Under the pieces are notes generated by a model. It saw only the letters and a program-made list of their open reading frames with translations. It had not been told where the DNA came from and searched no databases. From the NCBI GenBank assembly GCA_946887155.1, contig CAMPKM010000109.1, forward strand, positions 1-8,258: 8,258 bases of DNA, written 5' to 3'. Below are positions 1-5,755 of this stretch, piece by piece. Each line of letters begins with the position of its first letter. Position 1 is the stretch's first letter. Source of the stretch: an uncultured Gemmatimonadota bacterium (GTDB taxonomy: Bacteria > Gemmatimonadota > Gemmatimonadetes > Gemmatimonadales > Gemmatimonadaceae). Made by a program: the position numbers and the translations under genes.

Positions 1-241
1 GGTCGAGCGGCGTTCGGTCAGCGTCGGCGGCGACATGGCGGGCCAGTCCGAGATCCTCAGCGGCGTCGCCGAGGGTGACTCGATCATCGTATCGGGGACA
101 TCCATGATCCGCGAAGGCGCCAAGACGCGTGTGGTCGAGCCACTCGACGACCGGATCCCGCCCGGCCAGCCAATGGATTCCCTGGCAACGGCGTCGCGCG
201 TCGGTAACGGCGGTGCACGCAGAGGGAGGGGCGCAGAGTGA
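1..241 (+). CDS. RND efflux periplasmic adaptor (membrane fusion protein), 3' end only
   Basis: Partial gene: the reading frame is open from base 2 and ends at TGA 239-241, giving 79 residues. The segment SEILSGVAEGDSIIVSG followed by a REGAKTRV stretch is typical of the membrane-proximal C-terminal domain of RND adaptors, which usually reads as 'V-x-V-x-x-G-L-x-x-G-D-x-V-V-x-x-G'. The last roughly 30 residues are a Gly/Arg/Pro-rich, probably disordered tail. Family role: these lipoprotein or membrane-anchored periplasmic proteins join the inner-membrane RND pump to an outer-membrane channel. The stop codon overlaps the GTG start of the pump gene by 4 bp, so the two are almost certainly one operon with translational coupling. 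The N-terminal hairpin and lipoyl domains lie upstream of the window, so the subfamily (HAE1 or heavy-metal type) cannot be read from this piece. Confidence 0.85.
   Translation, partial: VERRSVSVGGDMAGQSEILSGVAEGDSIIVSGTSMIREGAKTRVVEPLDDRIPPGQPMDSLATASRVGNGGARRGRGAE
224..240 (+). promoter_or_regulatory. Ribosome binding site and GTG start of the RND pump gene
   Basis: A purine-rich GGGAGGGG (224-231) ends 6 bases before the GTG at 238. This is good Shine-Dalgarno spacing and decides the start. The site lies inside the adaptor coding sequence, and the start codon shares bases with the adaptor stop (GTGA at 238-241), the classic arrangement for translational coupling. Confidence 0.75.
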
Positions 242-3200
242 AGGAAAAGCGACGAGGTATCGCCAGCTGGTCCATCAGTCGTCCCATCGGCACGATCATG
301 ATCGTGAGCACCCTTCTGGTGCTCGGAACGGTCTACGTTGGCCGGATCCCGGTCGACCTCCTCCCGCGGATCGTGTACCCGCAGGTGCGCGTCAATGTCA
401 GCAACCCAGGTGTCGAACCGGCGGTGCTCGAAGAGACCGTGGCCAAGCCGCTGGAAGCCGCCCTCGCGACGACCGCCGGACTCACGCGCATGGCGGCGGA
501 CGTCTCGAGCGGCTTCGTCAACATCACGCTCGATTTCGCCTACGGAACCAACGTCGATTTCGCGTTGCAGGACGCGGCCAAGAACGTGGAACGGATTCGC
601 GCCCGCCTTCCCGAGGAGGCCGAACCGCCCAACATCAGCAAGTCTGATCCGTCGCAGCAGCAGATCTACCAGGTCGCGTTTTCGTCGAGCGACCGGAATC
701 AGATCGCGCTCCGACAGTGGGTCGACCAGCGCCTTCGTCCGCAACTGCTCTCGGTGCCCGGGGTTGCCGCCATCGAGATCTTCGGTGGACTGGTGCGCGA
801 GATCCAGGTCGAGCTCGACCCGGATCGGCTGCGCGGACTCGGGCTGTCGGTGTCGCAGGTCATCAATGCGCTGCGCAACGAAAACCAGGACCTTTCTGCC
901 GGCCGGATCTCGACTACCGACCGCGAACTGGTCGGTACCACGGCGGGCAAGTTCCACTCGCTCGAGGACATCCGCGGCGTCCTGCTGACGGCGCCGAGCG
1001 GCGCGCGCGTGCCGCTCCGCGATGTCGCGACGGTTCGCGATACCAGCCAGGAACAGCGAAGCTGGGCGCGCCTCAACGGCGTCCCGGCCGTGCGGATCGG
1101 CATCCAGAAGCAGCCGGAATCGAACACGGTCGAAGTCGTCCGTGGCGTGCAGGCGCGGCTCCAGATGCTTCAGGAAAGCGGCTACGTCCCGGCCGATATC
1201 AGGAACGAGGTCACGTACGACCAGTCGGGCTTCATCAGCGAGGCGCTCAAGTCGGTGCGGGACGCTGCCATCATCGGCGCCGTACTCGCGATGCTCGTGG
1301 TGGTGGTGTTTTTGCGCTCGTTCCGCAAGACGTTCATCATCGGCGTCTCCATCCCGCTCGCCATCCTGGCGACGTTCGTCATGATGGGCATCGGCGACCT
1401 CACGCTCAACATCATGTCGCTGGGCGGGTTGGCGTTAGGCACGGGGCTCCTGCTCGACAATGCGATCGTGATGCTGGAGAACATCTACCGGCGGCGTGAG
1501 GATGATGGGCTCGACGCCGAGGAGGCGGCGCACATCGGGGCCGCCGAAGTCACCAGCCCCGTCGTCGCATCCACCACCACCAACCTCGCCTCGGTCGCCC
1601 CGTTTCTCCTCATCACCGGCCTGTCGGCGCTCATCTTCCGCGAGCTGATCCTGACGATCTCCTTCGCGATCCTTGCTTCGCTGCCGCTCGCGCTGACGCT
1701 GATTCCGATGCTGGCGGCGCAACTCGGCAAGGTGCGTTTCAAGAGTGGCCTCGATCGGTTCAGGCCGCTCGTTGCCTTCGAACGCGGTTTCGAGCGCATG
1801 ATCGAGGGCTACCGCGGCCTGGCAACGAAGGTCGTGCGCGCGCGGTGGCTGTTGTTGGGCGGCGTCGCCGGCCTCGCGGTCTGGGCATACCTGGGGTCGC
1901 GCAACTTCCCGGTCGAGTTCCTGCCGCAGGTCGACGACGGGACGGTGACCGCCAACCTCCGCATGCCGCCCGGCAGCACGCCGGAAAAATCCAATCGGCT
2001 CTCGCACGAAGTGGAGCGCATGATCGGCGAGATGCCGGGTGTCCACAGCGTGTTCACGAATGCCGGCGCCGGGCGCGGTGGCATGGACATTCGCCTCGTG
2101 CCCGCTGACGAGCGCCAGATGAGCTCCGACCAGTGGGTGCAGACGCTGCAGAATCGCGTCGACGACGCCGGGTTCGCCGGATCGCGCGTGTTCGTGCGTC
2201 CGCCGCGCATCCGCGGCCTGCGCACGTCCTCGGCGGGCACGGACGTGTCGGTGGCCGTCGTCGGCGACCAGCTGGAGATGCTCCAGGAGATCGGGCGGGA
2301 AGTGATCCGTCGGCTCCGGAACGTGCCGGGCCTTGAGAACGTGCAGGCGCAGGCGGAAGACCCACGCCCGATGCTCTCGATTGCCCTCGATCGTGAACGG
2401 TCGCGCAACCTCGGCCTCGACGTGTCGGCCGTCGGCCAGACCGTGCGCACCGCCCTCGACGGGACGATCGCGACTCGTTATGCCGACGGCAACTTCGAGT
2501 ACGACGTGCGCGTCCTGTTCCCGAAGCACCGGTTTGCCAGCGTCACCGATGTCGGCGGCACGCTGCTCTTCCCCGGCGGCCGCAACAACTCGCCGGTCTT
2601 CCTGCGCGACATCGCCGACGTGTCGCACGCCGTCACCCCGGCCACGATCCGCCGCGAGAACCAGAACCGCCGCATGGAAGTCAACGGCGACGTGATTACC
2701 GAGGTGGCGTCGATCGGGCAGATCACCGACTCCATCCGCGCCCGCCTCGCTGATCTCGAGCTGCCGGACGGTTACGGTCTCATCATCGGCGGCGAGCAGG
2801 AGGCCATCGAGGACACCAATTCACAGATGTTCCTCGTCATCGGCCTGGCGATCTTCCTCGTCTTCGTGGTGCTGGCAGTGCAGTATGAGAGCCTGCTCGA
2901 CCCGCTCATCATCCTCACCGCGGTCCCGCTGGGCCTGATCGGCGTCATCGCCATCCTCGCGATCACCAACACGCCGTTCTCCGCGCCCGTCTACCTGGGC
3001 ATGATCATGCTGGCCGGCATCGTGGTGAACAACTCGATCCTGCTCGTCGAATTCTCGAACGACTTCCGCCGCGAGGGAACGCACACGCTGGAAGAGTCGG
3101 TCGTCGAGGCCGGTGTGGTCCGGATGCGCCCGATCCTCATGACCACGATCACGTCGCTCGTCGGGGCGCTGCCGCTCGCGTTAGGCCTGGGTGAGGGCGG

Positions 3201-3378
3201 CGAGTTGATGCGGCCGCTGGCGATTGCCGTGGTGGGCGGGCTCGCCGTTTCGTCCCTGTTGACACTGTTCGTCGTACCGAGCTTCTATGTGATCGTCCAC
3301 AACGTCGGTATCGCGGTCCGGCGCTTCGTTATCGGGGAATCGGCCCGGCGCGTGGCAGTCAGCGAAGCGGGCGATTGA
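238..3378 (+). CDS. RND efflux pump inner-membrane permease (AcrB/MmpL superfamily, HAE1-like)
   Basis: A 1046-residue protein, matching the usual 1,020-1,050 of AcrB-type pumps. It exports hydrophobic compounds from inner membrane or periplasm through a tripartite envelope complex, driven by proton influx; the substrate cannot be read here. Order: TM1 (about 18-37) with following motif GRIPVDLLPRI; two periplasmic porter subdomains including PGV repeats at 58 and 174; TM2-TM6 (about 340-495); large second periplasmic loop beginning FPVEFLPQVDDG (557-568); TM8-TM12 (about 863-1020). TM4 carries LLLDNAIVMLENI: Asp407 is kept but the AcrB Asp408 position is Asn. TM10 carries GIVVNNSILLVEF: the AcrB Lys940 position is Asn931. 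The conserved RMRPILMTT follows at 962-970. The start GTG has a strong ribosome site and overlaps the adaptor stop. No frameshift or internal stop is seen. The HAE1-like assignment is firmer than any specific name such as AcrB or MdtB. Confidence 0.95.
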   Translation: MKEKRRGIASWSISRPIGTIMIVSTLLVLGTVYVGRIPVDLLPRIVYPQVRVNVSNPGVEPAVLEETVAKPLEAALATTAGLTRMAADVSSGFVNITLDFAYGTNVDFALQDAAKNVERIRARLPEEAEPPNISKSDPSQQQIYQVAFSSSDRNQIALRQWVDQRLRPQLLSVPGVAAIEIFGGLVREIQVELDPDRLRGLGLSVSQVINALRNENQDLSAGRISTTDRELVGTTAGKFHSLEDIRGVLLTAPSGARVPLRDVATVRDTSQEQRSWARLNGVPAVRIGIQKQPESNTVEVVRGVQARLQMLQESGYVPADIRNEVTYDQSGFISEALKSVRDAAIIGAVLAMLVVVVFLRSFRKTFIIGVSIPLAILATFVMMGIGDLTLNIMSLGGLALGTGLLLDNAIVMLENIYRRREDDGLDAEEAAHIGAAEVTSPVVASTTTNLASVAPFLLITGLSALIFRELILTISFAILASLPLALTLIPMLAAQLGKVRFKSGLDRFRPLVAFERGFERMIEGYRGLATKVVRARWLLLGGVAGLAVWAYLGSRNFPVEFLPQVDDGTVTANLRMPPGSTPEKSNRLSHEVERMIGEMPGVHSVFTNAGAGRGGMDIRLVPADERQMSSDQWVQTLQNRVDDAGFAGSRVFVRPPRIRGLRTSSAGTDVSVAVVGDQLEMLQEIGREVIRRLRNVPGLENVQAQAEDPRPMLSIALDRERSRNLGLDVSAVGQTVRTALDGTIATRYADGNFEYDVRVLFPKHRFASVTDVGGTLLFPGGRNNSPVFLRDIADVSHAVTPATIRRENQNRRMEVNGDVITEVASIGQITDSIRARLADLELPDGYGLIIGGEQEAIEDTNSQMFLVIGLAIFLVFVVLAVQYESLLDPLIILTAVPLGLIGVIAILAITNTPFSAPVYLGMIMLAGIVVNNSILLVEFSNDFRREGTHTLEESVVEAGVVRMRPILMTTITSLVGALPLALGLGEGGELMRPLAIAVVGGLAVSSLLTLFVVPSFYVIVHNVGIAVRRFVIGESARRVAVSEAGD

Positions 3379-3404
3379 GCCGTGTCCGGGCCGGCCCTAA
3401 CGCG
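3379..3404. other. Convergent gene junction with GGGCCGGCCC palindrome
   Basis: Only 18 bp separate the pump stop (TGA 3376-3378) from the transporter stop (TAG read on the - strand at 3397-3399). The gap holds a perfect 10-bp palindrome GGGCCGGCCC (3388-3397), and a second one, GAGCCGGCTC, follows at 3405-3414 inside the transporter 3' end. Neither has a loop or a U-run, so they are not convincing intrinsic terminators, although G+C-rich cruciform-like sites between convergent genes can slow polymerase. No other terminator is visible, so transcripts may overlap here. Confidence 0.35.
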
Positions 3405-5607
3405 GAGCCGGCTCGGACTCGAAGATCCGCGTGAAGTCGAGATCCTCGGCAACCATCACCAGCGCCGTCGCTGGCAGCGCGTCTGTTTGCCGCAACATGT
3501 CCTCGTAGTGCGCAGCGTACGCCTGGGCGCTTTCGTCCGGCTGCGGGACGCGCATGGCAAGGAACACCAACGCCGCGCCATGTGACGCCGAACGGATCAC
3601 GTCGAAAATCGGACGACCGTTACGCACGATCACTTCCGGGACCGCGTCCACCCGCGCCTCCTCGAGGAACCTCGTGAGCCGTGCCAGCGCGTCCTCCTGC
3701 TCGTCCGGCGTCTCGCACGTCGTCCGTAACCGGAGCTCGGCATGATCCCACGAGCGGCTGCGCCGGAGCAGGATCGCCAGCGCCAGAATGAACGCGGTCG
3801 CCGACGTCATCTTCGACCACCACAGGTCGATGCGCGGCGCCGGCATGTGTGGCGCTGACTCCGGCGGTGGTGACGCATCGGCGGATTCCCGCACGATCAC
3901 CAGATTCCGCCCGGTCTTCGCCACCAGTTGGATCAATTCGGCGAACCGCTCAAAGCTCGATGGTTTTTCTGTTTCGCCGATCATGATGGTGTTCGGCCTG
4001 ATCGGTCCGAATCCGTAGGCGCGGATCATCGTCGCCGCGCCCTCGTACGGGTCGGCCGCCGGCAGTGTCCGGACGAAGGCTTTCACCTTTCGCCGCCGGA
4101 CGTACGCCCGGATCGTCTCTGTCAACTGGTCGACGCGTTCAGCGTTCGCGCGTTCCGCCGGAATAAACGCGGCCACGGTGACGAGGCTCCGGCTCTGCGC
4201 CATGGCGTCGGCCAGTTCGATGAGGTACCAGCGTGACGACGGGCTTCCGCTCAGGACGAGCAGATTCGGCTTCCAGGTTCCTTCACCCTGTGGCTGCCCG
4301 GCCATCCGGTTCAGCAGGAGTCGCGTGGCGAACATCATGAACGCCAGGCGCATGTCGCCCCAGTAGGCGCGGAGGCTGCGCCGCTTCATCAGGTAGTAGA
4401 TCGTCGAGATGGTAGCTGTCGCAATCAGCGTTGCACCCGGCGCGATCATGAGCATGGCGAGGCCGCAGAGCAGGAATCCAGCCACCGAAATCCACCACGG
4501 CACCCGGAACTTCGGCCGCCACGCCGGACTGGAAATGAGTTCGCCAAGGCCCGCCGACAGGTTCAACACACCGTACGAGGTCAGGAAGAACATCGACAAC
4601 ACCACGGCAATCGCGTTCAGGTTGCCCATCAGGATGCCAGCCAGCGCCAGACCGAACGAAAGGACCGTCGCGACCCGTGGATCGTTATGCCGGCCGAACC
4701 CACGCCCGATAACCGGCGGGATCACCTCGTCGCGCGCCAGCGCCTGCAGTGTCCGGGGCGCGCCAAGCAGGGCCCCCATGGCGCTCGACAACGAGGCTGC
4801 CCAGATGCCCACCAGGACCGCCGGTCCCCACCGTGCCGATGCCTGCATAACGAGTGAATCGGTGAGCAGCAGGGGACGCGGGATGTCACGTGCGTGCATG
4901 ACGATCGGAATGGCCAGGTACACCGCGTATCCCACCAGCACGGCGGCGATGGTGCCGCGAGGCAGCGAACGTGCCGGCTCCCGCAAATCGCCAGACATGG
5001 CGATGCCGGCCTCGATGCCCGTCACCGCCGGGAAAAACACGGCGAAAACAGCCCAGAAGTGCAGCCGCTCCATCACCGGCAGCTCGTCGGGGACGGGCGT
5101 CGGCGGCGCGCTGCCCGCAAAAAAGGACACGAGCGAAGCCGCGATCGCGATCATGATGATGAACTGCGACTTGAGCGCGAGGTCCGCGGAGATGTACACA
5201 ACGATCGTCAGCCCGATCAGGGTGACGACCCCCACCTGCGTCAGATCGAGGGCAGGAAAAACGTCCACCACCGATTCCGAGAATCCGGCGATGTAGAACG
5301 AGATACCGAGCGCCTGGGCCAGATACAACGGAATACCGATCGCCGCACCAGTCTCCACGCCGAGCGATCGTGAAATGACGTAATAGGCCCCTCCACCGCC
5401 AACGCGCATGTTGGTCGCCAGTGCGGCCAGGGAGAGCGCGGTGAAGAACGTGATGGTGCTCGCAAGCGTGACGACAGCGATGGTCCCGGTTAGCCCGAGG
5501 TTCCCGAGCACCCAGCCCATCCGCAGGTACATCACCACGCCCAGCACGGTCAGGACACTGGGAGTAAACACCCCCTTGAATGTCCCGAACTGGTAACCCG
5601 CGGTCAC
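3397..5607 (-). CDS. SLC12-family cation-chloride cotransporter-like permease (APC superfamily)
   Basis: A 736-residue integral membrane protein. Residues about 10-410 form a 12-helix APC-fold transporter and about 446-736 a soluble cytoplasmic domain. Both halves match eukaryotic NKCC/KCC proteins: TM1 reads GVFTPSVLTVLGVVMYLRMGW; TM3 has GGAYYVISRSLG (72-83); TM6 has FFPAVTGIEAG then SGDLREP (191-211); TM8 has SLSSAMGALLGAPR (272-285) then QALARDEVIP; TM10 has FFLTSYGVLN. The C-terminal part has KPNLLVLSG (446-454), RPNTIMIG (537-544) and IDLWW (593-597), landmarks of the SLC12 regulatory domain. Expected role: coupled movement of Cl- with Na+ and/or K+ for osmotic balance. Potassium- and sodium-site residues Tyr75/76, Pro193, Thr196, Ser274 and Ser275 are present, but Glu199 recalls amino-acid APC carriers, so an amino-acid substrate remains possible. 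The GTG start has no clear Shine-Dalgarno; an in-frame TGA lies 11 codons upstream, so the start cannot move far. Divergent from the trehalose gene, convergent with the pump gene. Confidence 0.85.
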   Translation of the reverse strand: MTAGYQFGTFKGVFTPSVLTVLGVVMYLRMGWVLGNLGLTGTIAVVTLASTITFFTALSLAALATNMRVGGGGAYYVISRSLGVETGAAIGIPLYLAQALGISFYIAGFSESVVDVFPALDLTQVGVVTLIGLTIVVYISADLALKSQFIIMIAIAASLVSFFAGSAPPTPVPDELPVMERLHFWAVFAVFFPAVTGIEAGIAMSGDLREPARSLPRGTIAAVLVGYAVYLAIPIVMHARDIPRPLLLTDSLVMQASARWGPAVLVGIWAASLSSAMGALLGAPRTLQALARDEVIPPVIGRGFGRHNDPRVATVLSFGLALAGILMGNLNAIAVVLSMFFLTSYGVLNLSAGLGELISSPAWRPKFRVPWWISVAGFLLCGLAMLMIAPGATLIATATISTIYYLMKRRSLRAYWGDMRLAFMMFATRLLLNRMAGQPQGEGTWKPNLLVLSGSPSSRWYLIELADAMAQSRSLVTVAAFIPAERANAERVDQLTETIRAYVRRRKVKAFVRTLPAADPYEGAATMIRAYGFGPIRPNTIMIGETEKPSSFERFAELIQLVAKTGRNLVIVRESADASPPPESAPHMPAPRIDLWWSKMTSATAFILALAILLRRSRSWDHAELRLRTTCETPDEQEDALARLTRFLEEARVDAVPEVIVRNGRPIFDVIRSASHGAALVFLAMRVPQPDESAQAYAAHYEDMLRQTDALPATALVMVAEDLDFTRIFESEPAPR

Positions 5608-5755
5608 CAGCGCAGCTCGCCAGACAATTGACTTCGGTCAGGTTTCTTCATGCCCAAGGCGGCTGTTCGGACGTGCTCACGACGCATATTGCGTCATCCA
5701 CGCACCGCCGTCGACCCCGACCGTGTCAAATGTTTCCCTCAAAAAGCTCTGGAGA
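5608..5755. promoter_or_regulatory. Divergent intergenic control region between SLC12-like and trehalose genes
   Basis: This is the only intergenic stretch of useful size and must hold the promoters for both flanking genes unless transcription enters from farther away. It is less G+C-rich than the genes. I see TTGACT at 5628-5633, a good -35 match on the + strand, but no matching -10 at 16-18 bp. CATATT (5685-5690) resembles a -10 on the + strand but has only a weak -35. A 4-bp stem with a TTCG loop lies at 5629-5640, and an inverted repeat GACGCA-TAT-TGCGTC at 5681-5695. Exact promoters cannot be assigned by eye. The part from 5723 to 5755 would be coding if the GTG at 5723 were the true trehalose gene start. 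Confidence 0.5.
5681..5695. promoter_or_regulatory. Candidate operator dyad GACGCA-N3-TGCGTC
   Basis: A perfect 6-bp inverted repeat with a TAT centre lies in the middle of the divergent intergenic region, overlapping the CATATT that could serve as a -10 for the trehalose gene. The geometry suits a dimeric repressor or activator. A 6-bp dyad in a region this long can occur by chance, so this is only a candidate. Confidence 0.3.

Noticed and set aside
129..647. A 172-codon + strand frame across the adaptor/pump junction
   Set aside because: It is out of frame with both the adaptor tail and the pump start, which are both well supported; its composition is Arg/Gly-rich shadow.
1435..2628. A 397-codon open frame on the - strand inside the pump gene
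   Set aside because: It is antisense to a clear RND coding region. Its product is rich in Arg, Glu, His and Asp without domain-like patterns, as expected from the complement of a G+C-biased gene.
3388..3414. Intrinsic terminator between the convergent genes
   Set aside because: The palindromes GGGCCGGCCC and GAGCCGGCTC have no loop and no following U-run on either strand.
4409..5296. A 295-codon open frame on the + strand opposite the SLC12-like gene
   Set aside because: The product is low-complexity (Ala, Arg, Thr, Ser, Met-rich) and lies opposite a strongly conserved transporter; it is a shadow of codon bias.
5628..5656. A sigma70 promoter based on TTGACT at 5628
   Set aside because: At 16-18 bp spacing only ATGCCC, TGCCCA or GCCCAA is found, which is too far from TATAAT to call a promoter.
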